NCBI GenBank assembly: GCA_947568835.1
Contig: OX387602.1
Location: 6,976,570 to 7,040,569 of the forward strand
Source: Protonemura montana
Taxonomy: Eukaryota > Arthropoda > Insecta > Plecoptera > Nemouridae
Length of the DNA stretch: 64,000 bases
Direction of reading: 5' to 3'
The number at the start of each line of letters is the position of its first letter. Positions within the stretch are counted from its first letter, which is position 1. The notes below the pieces were generated by a model, which saw nothing but the letters and a program-made list of their open reading frames with translations, was not told the DNA's origin and searched no databases. The translations under genes were made by a program, and so were the position numbers. Below are positions 33,408 through 54,505 of the stretch, in pieces.

Positions 33408-36400
33408 ATGAGTTATCCAGGCTATCCAGGAGGATACCCACAGGTAATTATTGAACAATTACGTGTTTCAGTTCCACGGCTTGTAACGATTCCAATATCA
33501 ATCCTTTACTTGCGGCCTTTGCTTGCGGCCTAACATAACCAACTGTGTCTGTCATACCGCTGACATTCTTGCTTCTTTGCATGACATTTTGCTATTATCT
33601 GTAATGTTTACATTATTTCCATTCATACGAGCTTTCTTAGAGAACGATTGGATCTTGACAAAACACATATTCAAGTGGCAACTTGAGCAGACCGACATTC
33701 CTGATCTATTTGTACAATCAGAACGATTGTGTAAATAGGTTTTAGATAGCTGCTATCACTGCTATCCCGCTATCTAGACTTACCAACTTTCTGTTTCTTT
33801 TATTTCAAGGCTGGGGGTCCACCTCAGGGTGCTTATCCATCTCAGGGTGCTTATCCATCTCCATACCAAGCAACCACCCAGCTTAGTTATCCCCCATATC
33901 CCGCAGGGGGCCAACCCGGAGGATACCCACCGCAGCCAGGTTTTGGTTCCAGCACTCCAGGCTATCCACCCGCACAACCCGGATATCCTAGCACCCCGGG
34001 CTACCCTCCATCTCAACCAGGATACCCTCCTGCCCAATCTGGATACCCCTCTTCCCAGCCAGGCTATCCGCCTGCTGGAGGACCAGGCTATCCCGCTGCC
34101 CAACCTGGATATCCACCTGCTCCGAGTAGTGCTCCGTATCCTGCTGCTGGTGGTGGCTTCCCTTACCCTGGGGCACAACCAGCAAATCCAGGCTATGGAT
34201 CTTCATACCCAACGCAGGCTACAGGATATCCTTCGGCTGCCGGTGGCTATGCTCCTGGAAATCCATACAATCCCGGCCCTGGTCCAGTTCACCATCCCGT
34301 ACAAGCGCAGCCGCTCTATTCCACTACTTCCAGCATGAGTCATGGCACGCCAACAAGCCAAGTGGCCCCACAACCCAAGGTGAGAGTTAATCTTCTTTAC
34401 AGTGGGATCTTATGGAGCAATTTTTAATGTGTTTTATGGCCACCAGGCCAGATGGTTGCTAAAAATGTATGGCAGATTCTCGCTACTTCAAATTTAATTC
34501 TTTGAATATCGTGACCACATAGTGGGTTAGTTCTGCTTATCTTCTATACATTAACTTACACCACACAACCACACACTTTAATTTGTCTAAATGAAAAATG
34601 TGTAAAAATGAAACTTGTCTAACGTTGGCATGTTGTCCGTTTAGTCGAACCCAACTATTCGTCCCTTCCCCGGGTTCAACGCACGTTCAGATGCTGAAGT
34701 CCTCCGCAAGGCAATGAAAGGTTTCGGCACCGACGAGAAAGCCATCATTAGCGTCGTAGCAAACCGAACAAACGCGCAGCGAATTGAGATTGCTGTGCAA
34801 TTCAAGACGCTGTATGGCAAGGACGTGATTAAGGATTTGAAGAGCGAATTGGGCGGCCGTCTCGAAGAGTTGGTGGTTGCATTAATGACACCAATGCACC
34901 ATTTCTACGCCTCAGAACTTCGGGAATCTATCAGCGGAATAGGCACCGATGAAGCGGCAATTATTGAAGTGCTATGCACACTCACCAATCATGAGATTCG
35001 GTCAATCAACGCAACCTACTATAGCAGTGAGTCTAGGCTACTATAACATGAAGAGCATGTGATTGGACTTTTTTGCCATGTTATGTTACTTTATATCTTT
35101 TTTTCATACAGTGTATCGGAGCTCACTAGAGAAAGATTTGGGAAGTGACACGTCAGGAAACTTCAAACGTCTCTTGGTTTCACTTTGCACCGTAAGTTAC
35201 ACTTAAAAATCAAGCCACTTCCGGGCATGTTGTGTTCATTGCAATCACTGTTTGTCTATCTACAGTTTGTGCAAACATCCTTTCTATGATAATGCCTCTT
35301 CCTGTTTTACAGATTTTTCACTGCACTTGCCAGTGTTATTTATTAAACCTGTTAATTAATTAAATATATACTTTGCCTCTGGTTGCGTGGTTGTTTTTAG
35401 AGCCGTGGTATGATTTTGAGATATATTTAGCGGTTTTGCTCTGTGTTGAGAAGTTTTTTTGGTCCTTAAAAGAACCTAACGTGCTTGAATTTGTTTTGAA
35501 CGAGTTTTGTAATTTCAAAACAAAACAAAAGCATCATTCTCCTGAAGATGACGAGCTGTGCCTCGTCAAAACGTCGAGACGTTAGGCCCTTTTTAGGGCC
35601 GAAAAACTCCTAAACGCAGAGCAAAACCGCAAAACATATCTCAAAATACTTTGCCTCTAACTCAATATTAGATTTTTGGGATAGATTGTACCTCTGGAAA
35701 ATCAATGTTATTAAAATAACATTGTTGGTGAGAGATAACCAAAGTAACTCCCCACGCTATCCACAGAAAAGGAAAAAATTCCGATCGCTAAACAGCAAGC
35801 ACAAAAAATATTTCGGCTACATTGTAATCAGTCTCGATTAGCATGGCTGTCAAAAGACAAATTGGCAAAAAACTCAAATTATAAATTACTTGTTGTTTGG
35901 TTTCTATTTCAAAAAAGAAAATGTGTGTCGTTTCAGGCAAACCGTGACGAGAGCACAACTGTAAATGCGGCTGCTAGTGCGCAGGATGCGCAGGCATTGA
36001 TGCAAGCCGGCAAGCTCAAGTTTGGCACCGACGAGTCTATGTTCAACGCAATCCTATGCTCGCGTAGCTATGCCCACTTGCGACAGGTGTTCCAAGACTA
36101 CGAGCGACTCTCTGGCGAAACATTTGAGAAAACCATCAAGAGCGAGTTCTCCGGTGATATCGAGGCTGGCCTGCTCGCCATTGGTAATTTTTGCACAGGT
36201 CTATTACTTTCGTAGAGACTTAGATCGGAAGCTGATTCCTTTTTGCCATGAACAGTGGTGCTTAAACATGGGGTTTAATGCACAAAAAGTTTTGCAATTT
36301 TATGTAGATGTACATTTGACGAATTGACAGTGGCTGACTGTCACTTGTGCTTGGTCGGTATCTACTGGGCCGTTGCTATCAAGCTAAAGCTATCAAGCTA

Positions 36401-37289
36401 AAATTTTCTTTCCATTACTTGGTACTATTTTGTTATCTGCTGACATCTTTAGTACCGTATATTAATGGATTTCAACTACAGAAACTATTTAGCTGAATAT
36501 TTGATAAGCTGTGAAAAATGAATGTTAGTGGTTGTCGTGTCACCTTACTGTCGCATTTGTTGGTCGTTTATCAGCATCAGTAAGTATGCTATGCTGAGAT
36601 TCAGGACGGTGGCTTTTCCTCTCAGCATTCTGGGCATCACCTGTAGGGTCAGGACAGAGTGCTGTTATCTAACCTGCCATTGCACGTGTTTCAGTGAAAT
36701 CGGTGCGCAACAGGGCAGCGTTCTTTGCTGAACGCCTGCACGCAAGTATGTCGGGGATGGGCACCAAGGACCGCACATTGATCCGCATTATTGCGACGCG
36801 GTGCGAGGTTGACATGGCAGACATTAAGCAGGAGTTCCAAGCCAAGTTTGGCAAGACCCTAGAGAGCTTTATCTCGGTAAGTAGTCATGCAAGTTAAAGT
36901 GCTGTTGCAAACAGTGGTGTTAGCTGGAGAAAAGTTTTTGGCAATTGCTGGAGATGAATAGTGTAATGTAAGATTCAGGGATAGGAACGTTCGCCTGTTC
37001 CGGTTCCGGTCGACCGGCTTTCAAAATATTAGGGTACCAGTTGCGGTTTCTTGAGGCATTTTGGTTCTGGAAGTACCCCTTATTTTAAAGGGTTCTAAAT
37101 GATTCCAAATATTAAAAAGTAGATCAAAAAATTTTTGTTTTTCATCAAATCAAGTTTGATTTTAAATATTCCAATACCAGCAAACGGTATTATTACTACG
37201 GTAATTATGATGTGCTAATTATTATTTTTTATTTTCAGGGAGATACATCGGGTGACTACAAGAACTGTTTAACTGCCCTTATTACTTAA
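33408..37289 (+). CDS. AnxB11: annexin with Gly-Tyr-Pro-rich head (annexin B11 / VII-XI type)
   Basis: Coding exons are 33408-33443, 33810-34379, 34645-35026, 35112-35191, 35937-36183, 36695-36876 and 37239-37289, giving 515 residues. Annexins bind acidic phospholipid membranes in a calcium-dependent way and act in membrane traffic and repair. Residues 1-202 are a low-complexity head built on repeated GYP/YPP words, as in annexins VII and XI. Four core repeats follow with calcium-loop words GFGTDE (228-233), GIGTDE (300-305), KFGTDE (384-389) and GMGTKD. The third has Lys in place of the first Gly, usual for repeat 3 of this family. The C-terminus [16 protein letters not shown] is typical. 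Annexin B11 is the closest named insect gene by architecture; paralogy cannot be settled here. All introns are GT-AG and all phases agree. Confidence 0.93.
33444..33809 (+). other. annexin intron after the start exon
   Basis: This 366-base phase-0 intron separates the 12-codon start exon from the Gly-Tyr-Pro exon. Nothing else was recognised. Confidence 0.6.
35381..35645 (+). mobile_element. 265-bp foldback element with hammerhead-like motif
   Basis: The element is bounded by a perfect 13-bp direct repeat ATACTTTGCCTCT (35368-35380 and 35646-35658), a probable target-site duplication. Its left part (about 35411-35480) is a diverged inverted copy of its right part (35581-35647); for example CGGTTTTGCTCTG faces CAGAGCAAAACCG. 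Between them is a hammerhead-like core (35538-35579), and just after it a perfect hairpin GGCCCT-TTTT-AGGGCC. Variable-length duplications, inverted 5' copies and hammerhead motifs are known from Penelope-like retroelements, which makes that class a reasonable guess. A foldback MITE is the alternative. No transposition protein is encoded. Confidence 0.55.
35538..35579 (+). ncRNA. degenerate hammerhead ribozyme-like motif
   Basis: Stem I is TCTC (35538-35541) with GAGA (35576-35579). The core word CTGAAGA (35542-35548) fits CUGANGA. Stem II is TGACGAG (35549-35555) with CTCGTCA (35562-35568). Then come AAA, an AC/GT mini stem III and the cleavage-site C at 35575. The conserved GAAA after stem II reads AAAA, so the essential G12 appears replaced. 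It is more likely a decayed or inactive ribozyme than an active one. No similar structure was seen elsewhere in the window. Confidence 0.35.
36184..36694 (+). other. annexin intron between repeat-3 and repeat-4 exons
   Basis: This 511-base phase-1 intron contains an adjacent duplication of GCTATCAAGCTAAA at about 36376-36403. No other element was seen. Confidence 0.6.
36877..37238 (+). other. last annexin intron
   Basis: This 362-base phase-0 intron precedes the short terminal exon of 16 codons plus stop. Nothing was recognised inside. Confidence 0.6.
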
Positions 37290-44060
<6,771 letters not shown>

Positions 44061-44192
44061 TCGACACAACAAGAATACGTACAATTCACAACGATCTGCC
44101 ACTTTTTTTTAATGTAAATTGAAATTTCAGTATTTTGTTTTCGTAGGGCTAACTACTGTTATTGTAGTGTAAATCTTTGTAGGATACAAACA

Positions 44193-44198
44193 AATAAA
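44193..44198 (+). terminator. probable Miro poly(A) signal
   Basis: AATAAA lies about 130 bases after the Miro stop codon in AT-rich sequence, the usual spacing for a short 3' untranslated region. Confidence 0.55.
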
Positions 44199-44576
44199 TC
44201 AGTCATGCATTATTAAGTGATAAAAGAATGAGAATGTAACAGATAAGTTGTAGAGATTTGATTAGTTATATTGTAGAATGGTGTACCTACTAAGTAGACA
44301 TAATAGTTTGGACTAGGAGATGGTAGTTTAGATCAAAGAGCTTAGATCTCATGTTACTAAACATGTGCAGTAGCACATGCTAGCTACTAGCATGTGTAAA
44401 GTGTACACTTAAAATTGATTGATATCTCGTGACTAGTGAGTATACAGTATTTGATAAGTCATAATCGGTGATGCACTATGACAAAATTGACACAGATGAA
44501 CGTTGAACAAGATGCAGGATTATTAGTTTCTCTGGTGTTCTCTACATAAGAGCTGAAACCAGCAAGCGATGGATAG

Positions 44577-44720
44577 TACAGGGTTGCTTAGCTGGAAAAA
44601 TGTGCGCCCGAACTGGGTGCATTAAAACGAGCATTAAACTGGCAATCGAAAGGTCTCGGGTTCGTATCTTGGCTTGGATGCCGATGTTTCCAGCCTTGCT
44701 CCCTTACCATTGTAGAAAGT
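44577..44720 (+). repeat. tRNA-derived SINE-like segment
   Basis: TTGCTTAGCTGG (44584-44595) fits the A-box pattern TRGYNNARNNGG at 11 of 12 positions, and GGTTCGTATCT (44659-44669) resembles the B box. The intervening words, such as CTGGCAATCGAAAGGTCTCG, look like a tRNA-derived SINE head. The A-to-B distance is longer than in a normal tRNA and no cloverleaf closes, so it is not a working tRNA gene. No second copy was found here and the ends are undefined. Confidence 0.35.
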
Positions 44721-45854
44721 AATTTAAATTTGTTTTAAATATAAAATTATATACGTTTTTCTAGAAAAACTTCTAGTCACTTGTCTAGGATTAATTTTGC
44801 TTTCACAAATAACGACAATTTCATTGACTACGGTACATATTCTGTGCCAGAAAAAAGGGCCCAATCACCACAGAATAACGTAGTACATAATATGTTAAGG
44901 TAGTTATCGTAGAATATTAGAACCCAATGTTATCTAATTGATGGCGTTCAAGCAATTACTTTATTGCCAGCAAGTTACAACATACTTCAAATGCAACCAT
45001 CTGATATGTCCCATTTCCTTGGCCATGTAAACGCTGTCTTGCCTCATCACTATCTTCCACTTTTTTGCAAAGAAGTCAATTGATGAAATTGATCAAATTA
45101 TGACTGTTAGCCAGTAACTTGTTATTTTAATTTTGGGTGGCAGAAAAGAAGCTTTTCTATGCCGTGAGTAAAGTTTCAAGTTGTTGGTAACTATCAAATG
45201 TTCTGCCATAATTATACTGTGGCTGCATAATTTAATTATTGTAAGTGATCTCAGATGGAGTTTTATAAAAATATAACTTAAATCTGCAGATTCTTTTGTG
45301 GGACTAAAGGCTATGTGTATTGTCGAAACTGAGCCACATTAAATAAAGGAACTATTTGTGATCGTTACAATACAAACTATTTCTTTCATTTGTGGCATAC
45401 AATTACTTATATCCTACAGTTTACTTTCACCATAGTTCTAACTCCAGCTGCTTGTAATTGGGCGTTGTAGGGAAAAGTTCAGAACTGGATTAGCCAAAAA
45501 TGATCAGGATCAGTAATGTGATTCATTTTTTTTTCTGATTGTTAATGAGTGTATGGACCAGAGCTTTACTTTAAATTCACTACCTCTAAAAAATTAAGAA
45601 AAAGTGTTTGCTTTTATGAGTTTGTATCCATACCGAAGGGCTTCCTCGATTTTTATTAAAATTTCATTTTAGGGTGCCTTTTTCTGTTCTCAACTTTAAT
45701 AACCTGAGTTACACAGAAAAATCAGTCCAAAAGTTTTCTGACCAAACAAAATTAATGAAAATGTTCACTAACTCTAAGCGGGGAAGCTAATATAGTTGAG
45801 TTCTGAAACCTACTTAATTAACTACCTAGTTCCAGTGAGTTTACTGGACACAAT

Positions 45855-45895
45855 AGATCCAGTAGAAATCCAGTGGGATCCAGTAGATCCCAGTA
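45855..45895 (+). repeat. short degenerate tandem array
   Basis: Words of the form ATCCAGTAG, ATCCAGTGGG, ATCCAGTAG and ATCCCAGTA follow one another, and a related GGATCCAGC occurs 60 bases downstream. It is a small minisatellite-like stretch between genes, with no coding sense. Confidence 0.6.
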
Positions 45896-46788
45896 AATTG
45901 CTCTGTCAGTAGGTTTCGAAATGCTCTGGATGCTGCAGTGTGTTATGGAATGGATCCAGCAAATTTTTTTAGTGTCTCCAGCCAGTTTTTAAGTCGCAAC
46001 ATGGGTCACATTGTCACGGCGACATCCATCTTTGTTGAGCACCTGACAGAAACCGGCGAGCTCGTCAAAAATTAAATGAGACTCATCATCGTTCATTGCA
46101 GCCAACGAGCTATATATTGCAACCCCCCTTGCATAGCATTTGTTAATAGTTTTCTTTTTGTCCAGCACTTGTTTTCTAAGGTCATCTTACAATACTAGGC
46201 GCACAACTAAAATTTGCTCTTTGCAGTCAAAGATTAACACAAATACGTATGGTTGAAAATTGTAAATTAACAATTAAAATTGGTAAAAAGATCACTACAT
46301 GCATAGGTTTTAATATATATTTGACACTATGAATAGGTTATAGGTTTGACGATCTTTGGGTTTGACCTGCAGGGAGGTACACACACTTTATAATTGCTGT
46401 CTGGCTTTGCTCAGTTTTGTTTGAAATCAACTTCAAATATTGGCAAGTTCAGAAATGGAAATAAAATCAACATGCCTGTGGTGTGGAATTACCTAGCTGT
46501 ATCTCTTCAATGATGCTACTTTCTGATCAGTGTACTTTCTTGGTCCAAAAATATTGTCTTGGCTGACAAACTGACATCAGTTTAAAAATTTACACCTTTT
46601 ACCATCACAGCCTTGTACTCCAGTTTCTATTTTTTAGTATTCCACTATCCGGTAAGCGGGTAGTTTACTTTTGTCGTATAATCATTCAAATCAATTTAGG
46701 AAGTTTTAATATGTTAATTTAAGCTACACAGAGCCTAGGAATACGCTCAAAAATCATAAAAGCAAAAAGTTAAATATTTATTGCAACT

Positions 46789-48779
46789 ATGGAGTCGTCA
46801 AGTAATGTAAGAGGGGATGGAAAGCTTCCAGAAGACTTAAGATCAGTAATGACCGATTTTTTTAATTTCCAAGAGGTAACCAATCATATTTTAACTTTCT
46901 CAAGTAATCTTTTTTGCTTCTCCCAAAAATAAAAAGAAAGCTAATTACAGGAACTAGGTGTCTTATATTTTTAACAACTTTCATAGCGCTACAAATCAGA
47001 TCACAAGGAGGTCCATGAGTTGAAAGGCATTGTTGAGAGCCAAGCCAAAACTATCCGTCTTGCTCGTGAAGCGGAGGTGAATGAGAAACAAAAAGCAATT
47101 CATGCTCGATTATTGTTTACTCAGCAACAAAATATTGTAGACAATTTTCAGCAGGTGATGCAGGAAAATCTGTCTTTAATAGCTGAAAATAAAAATTTAA
47201 AAAAGATAAATGAAGATGTGCTGAAGGTAAGACGTTTTTATAGTAATGTTTCTACTGTTGATGAATGCAACACAACAATGTTAAATGTAACACCAATCTT
47301 CGTTTATATTTTGATAGCAAATGAAAGCAGAAATTGATGTTCTAGAGAAGAAACAGGAATTTTTGAAAAATACGAAATTAAAAGAAATTGATGATATAAA
47401 ACAGAGTTCTGCACAAACAGGTTGGCCCTGAACTGTTGTCAAATAATAAATAAGCATCACAAAAACAAAATTTTTTAGTAGAAATGAAAATATTTCCTTG
47501 CTCTTTTAATAATATTAACGATATTTCTTTTCAATGTCGCATTTATAGTGAAAGACCTGCAAAACGATATGGAACTGCGCCAGACTGAATTTGAAATGAA
47601 ACAACAGGACATGGAGGAAGCATTTAATGCTTTACACGGCCAAAAATATGAAGAACTAAATATCACAACGTTGATGGTGAATATAACGTCATATTTTCGA
47701 AAAGCTACTAGTAAATAAAAAAAAATAAATAGAAATATATTTGCTTTTCAAAATGTTGCGATTAGGCACGTTGTTAATTAAATTTTTGATCAACTTTTTC
47801 AATTTCGGGGTCATTAAGGACTATTTTCTTGTTCAGTATTCCCTCGGGCATTAGCTATGTGTGTTTACATGGTATGAAGAATATCAATTTGGTTACGGTG
47901 CAGGTGCGCCTGCTAAATCAGCGACATAAGCCACTGATCCAAAGTCTTTGGGAGCTTCTTAAATGGCACAATTTTCATTGCATTTAATTGTTTCTATCAT
48001 TGTTTACTTTTTTGTCACTTGTATTGTATTTGTACATGTATTTTTTTATTGGCTATTGACAAGTAAATTGAAATTGTGCGGGTCTTATATTCTAGTGTGC
48101 ATTATCATGCATGCAATTTTCTTGCTTATATGTTAATAGTAATAGATATTTAATGTTCCTTTATTTTCAAAAGAGATTCAGTATTTGGGTAAAAAATGTC
48201 ACAAAATTATTAGAATAATTCAAAAAAAAATATTCACATATTTTAAACAGTAATTGCCCGAAAAGTTTAGTTGATATTTTATTTATAAATAATATAATAT
48301 TATATTTTATTATTTTATAATATTCAATTATAATTAAAACTTTGTTTCAGTATGAAGAAAAACTTCAGAAATTTGAAGAAAACATTTCAGTTCTTAGTGC
48401 AGAGCATGAGATAAAGCTAAAGGAATACTTATCAACAATCTCAGCTCTGAAACTGAGAAATTCAGATCTCGAACGAAAATTAATCGATTTAGAAAAGCAT
48501 CGAAAATCCTTGCCTTCTATTCAGACGTCCTCATACCGGCTACCTCCGGCTAACCAAAGGCAGTCATCAACTGCTAAAAAGACCTCGAACTATGCTAGTG
48601 AATTCAGCAAGTCTAGCTGGAATCAGCTTCAAATTGATGAGACTAGGAAATCAACTTTCAAGCCGCTGCCATTGGCAGCTGAGCTCCACTCAATCAATTT
48701 AGGTGGTGAAAGAGTGGAGAAGACTGGTGAAATTGAGACAAAGAGGCGGAAGCTTTTTGTACAACATGATGATCTGTAA
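46789..48779 (+). CDS. coiled-coil protein of unknown function
   Basis: Coding exons are 46789-46875, 46987-47226, 47318-47420, 47549-47676 and 48351-48779, giving 328 residues. I do not recognise the family. Residues about 30-240 are rich in Glu, Lys, Gln and Leu with heptad-like spacing and almost no Pro or Gly, which predicts a long alpha-helical coiled coil. The last 90 residues are Ser/Thr/Pro-rich and end near a basic cluster KRRK (317-320) that could serve nuclear import. All junctions keep frame, but the donor after 47420 (CAG|GTTGGC) is weak. The ATG at 46789 is the first in its exon. Centrosomal, kinetochore or cytoskeletal roles are common for such proteins but nothing here decides. 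A 49190 AATAAA lies downstream. Confidence 0.75.
47677..48350 (+). other. intron 4 of the coiled-coil gene
   Basis: This 674-base, very AT-rich phase-0 intron has a run of TA-rich sequence just before the acceptor TTTGTTTCAG. No element was recognised. Confidence 0.6.
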
Positions 48780-49189
48780 ACAATCTCTTCACATTGATAT
48801 TTTAATACTGGTAGTTTTTAATGAAAGCATCGAAACCTACCGTCCTACCATTTAATATACCTATAGGTACAACTGTTCAGGCTAGGTATTGGCTGTCGGT
48901 TCAGTCTAATCTCATATGAAAAGCTTATTTGTTAGGTGGATAAAAACTTCTCCAATATCTGATACAGTGAAACTACATTACGGGTTACTTTTTTATTGTG
49001 CTATGCGTGGAACGATGCACCACACTTGTCACTTTTGTAAGTCACACACAAGTAAAGTAGGTAAATACTAATCGATTTGTGTTAACTAATGACACTCTGA
49101 ACTTTTTAGTTGTATGAGAAGAGAAAATTGGATCCTCTCCTCATTTCACGCTGGACGTACTTGGATCTGTTTAAAGAAAATGTCAGTGA

Positions 49190-49195
49190 AATAAA
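49190..49195 (+). terminator. probable poly(A) signal of the coiled-coil gene
   Basis: AATAAA lies about 410 bases after the stop codon and is followed by A-rich sequence. It is the first canonical signal downstream of the gene that I found. Confidence 0.4.
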
Positions 49196-49316
49196 TAAAA
49201 AAAACACAAGATGAACTTGCATACTCATGGAATTAGTATTTAAAAATAAATGTCATCATTAGACCATAGACCAGGCATTGTATTATTAGATCATAAATCA
49301 TTTTTTGGAATTTCTA

Positions 49317-49384
49317 GGCGCTGGCACTTTCAGCGCCATAAATTTGAGTCAAAGCACTTGCTATGGCCGCTCAAGCCTAGCGGC
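49317..49384 (+). other. two adjacent GC-rich hairpins
   Basis: GGCGCTG (49317-49323) pairs perfectly with CAGCGCC (49331-49337) across a 7-base loop. GCCGCT (49366-49371) pairs with AGCGGC (49379-49384), also across a 7-base loop. Both are GC-rich in AT-rich surroundings, upstream of RpS15A. H/ACA snoRNA boxes were looked for and not convincingly found. Confidence 0.4.
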
Positions 49385-49733
49385 TCACATTGAAACTAAA
49401 ACCTTTGCCAGGTGTTGACATCCATCCTTTTATGTTTTCGTGAAGATCAAAAATAAATCGGAGGTAATCCTACTTATATAGTGAACATTTCGTACTTTAA
49501 TATCATATACGGGCTCAATAATATTTAATCTACGATTTTTGTTTGATCCGGGGTTATTTGATCGGGCTGGTTAATTCCGATTAGACCTTAAAATAGTCAC
49601 CCCGTCGGCCGATTTTGTGTTCTTTGAAGAACATTTACCATGCGCGTTTCTTTGGTTTAACTGCAATAACAAAAGTGGGGAATTTAAGTATTTATTTAAT
49701 TTCACTCAATAATTTCTTTTGTTGCCATTCTAG

Positions 49734-53131
<3,398 letters not shown>

Positions 53132-53155
53132 TGTAAACAATGCAATGTATCCAGC

Positions 53156-53175
53156 ATTAAAAAAACTCAATTAAA
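53156..53175 (+). terminator. RpS15A poly(A) signal pair
   Basis: Two ATTAAA hexamers (53156-53161 and 53170-53175) lie 25-45 bases after the stop codon, consistent with the very short 3' untranslated regions of ribosomal protein genes. Confidence 0.55.
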
Positions 53176-54327
53176 TATAACGTGTCAACCTCACTTATTT
53201 TTTAAAACCTTATTATTTGATTGTATGAAACGTTGAAGTGTGGCAGGCACCCTTATCATTCCAACCGATTATGTTTTCTTTGCTGTTGCTATTTGAACTT
53301 AAACCCCTCCTCCCTAACTGCTCACTGTCAGTGCACACTTCTTGAAGTAATGCTTGCTGTGTTTATAGTATTGCAATATTTACACTTTAACAACCTCTTC
53401 GAGCCTCGGACCTGACCTGCAACGGAACTAGGTGGAAATGTACCGATTTTACTAGATCTGTAAATTAATCCTGAACGAGAAGATTACGGCACCTTGTGAA
53501 AGAATAAGCAATTACATGGGTAATGTGAAATTTAAAATATAATTCTTTGTCGCTGGGAAAATTTTTAAATATAAATTCAGTCCACCATCGACCGAGATTT
53601 TTTCAGCACTGCAACTAATCTGGTCAAGCGCGACTTTCCTATGAAAACTCAGATTTAGAGTCGTCGGCGATTTTAGTACTTACTTTACTGGTAGATGGCG
53701 GGAAGCACATTATACAAATATTTAAACGGGTGGAGTGTTTGTCGTGTTGGCAGCTCCGTGCAGTGTTGAGTGTTGGTACGTTCGTCCACCTGGCCGATGC
53801 AGAGAGTCGTTCACGGCGCATGCGTCACTTTACCGTACTAAATTCCAATGAGCAATATTACTGGAAGCTGGAGGTAAGAAGACGTGTTGTTTGTGGTCTT
53901 GCGTGTGTCCTCCGTGACTTCGTAAATAAGAATTAAAAGTGACAATACTCTTCAAAAAATGGGATAACGCAGATGGACTATCTATCACGTTACACACCCG
54001 CGTTTTCTTCGCACAGTTGTGTTAGTGTAATTTGAAACCCCGAATGCAAGCGTTTAAAAACTCGTTCTCTGAACGACGGTTAGAGGTGTTAACAGGTGTC
54101 TTTTTACCTACGGATGGTACGGTCCAGTAGTGATGTGGTTCAAGAGAGTGCGAAAGTGAATTGTGATGATGCGCTGCGTGTGTGGTGACACAGAACAGTG
54201 GTATTTATCGGTTGTGCTATCGTTTTATCGGTAACAACTTACTGGATTACAACGCGTCAGGTGTTGGGGCAGAGGTACATTTACCCTACCTGGCAAAGGT
54301 AGACAGCCGACCGTGGGCGTCCCCGTC
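53176..54327. other. probable promoter and leader of the gene starting at 54328
   Basis: This stretch is richer in CpG than its surroundings from about 53730 on. A strong donor GAG|GTAAGA at 53874 may end a 5' non-coding exon. Transcription start and exon limits cannot be fixed from sequence. No other gene was recognised. Confidence 0.35.
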
Positions 54328-54505
54328 ATGGTATTTGGACAAAGGTTGGAAGTAACTATGGAAGAAAAGGAAAGATTGCCGTCGTGTGGTTCGTTTTCGA
54401 AAACGTTAATAAAATCCGCTTCAAGAAAACAACCGGCTAGAGCAACAATTATAATTTTGCTGATATTTTACATGACATTGGGCTTATCAACGGTTTGCTC
54501 GGCAG
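54328..54505 (+). CDS. first coding exon of a secreted or membrane protein (partial)
   Basis: ATG at 54328 opens 59 codons ending at a phase-1 donor G|GTTAGT. A hydrophilic, basic stretch (KTLIKSASRKQPAR) is followed by a hydrophobic core ATIIILLIFYMTLGLSTVCSA, an uncleaved anchor or a signal peptide with a long n-region; the end looks like a signal cleavage site. A signal-peptide exon ending in phase 1 is common for genes whose next exon codes an immunoglobulin, LDLa or similar extracellular module. A second in-frame ATG at 54358 is an alternative start. The rest of the gene was not found in the remaining 9.5 kb, so it must lie beyond a long intron. Family unknown. Confidence 0.5.

Larger units (their letters stand above)
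35192..35936 (+). other. annexin intron containing a foldback element
   Basis: This 745-base phase-0 intron lies between repeat-2 and repeat-3 exons. About a third of it is the 265-bp element at 35381-35645. Confidence 0.7.
44061..46788. other. intergenic region between Miro and the coiled-coil gene
   Basis: These 2.7 kb contain the Miro 3' untranslated region, a tRNA-derived SINE-like segment (about 44577-44720), a short degenerate tandem array of ATCCAGTAG words (about 45855-45895) and presumably the promoter of the downstream gene. No coding exon was recognised. Confidence 0.5.

Noticed and set aside
33780..34212. Minus-strand frames of 74 and 132 codons opposite the annexin head
   Set aside because: They are shadows of the repetitive Gly-Tyr-Pro coding exon; periodic coding sequence gives open frames on the other strand.
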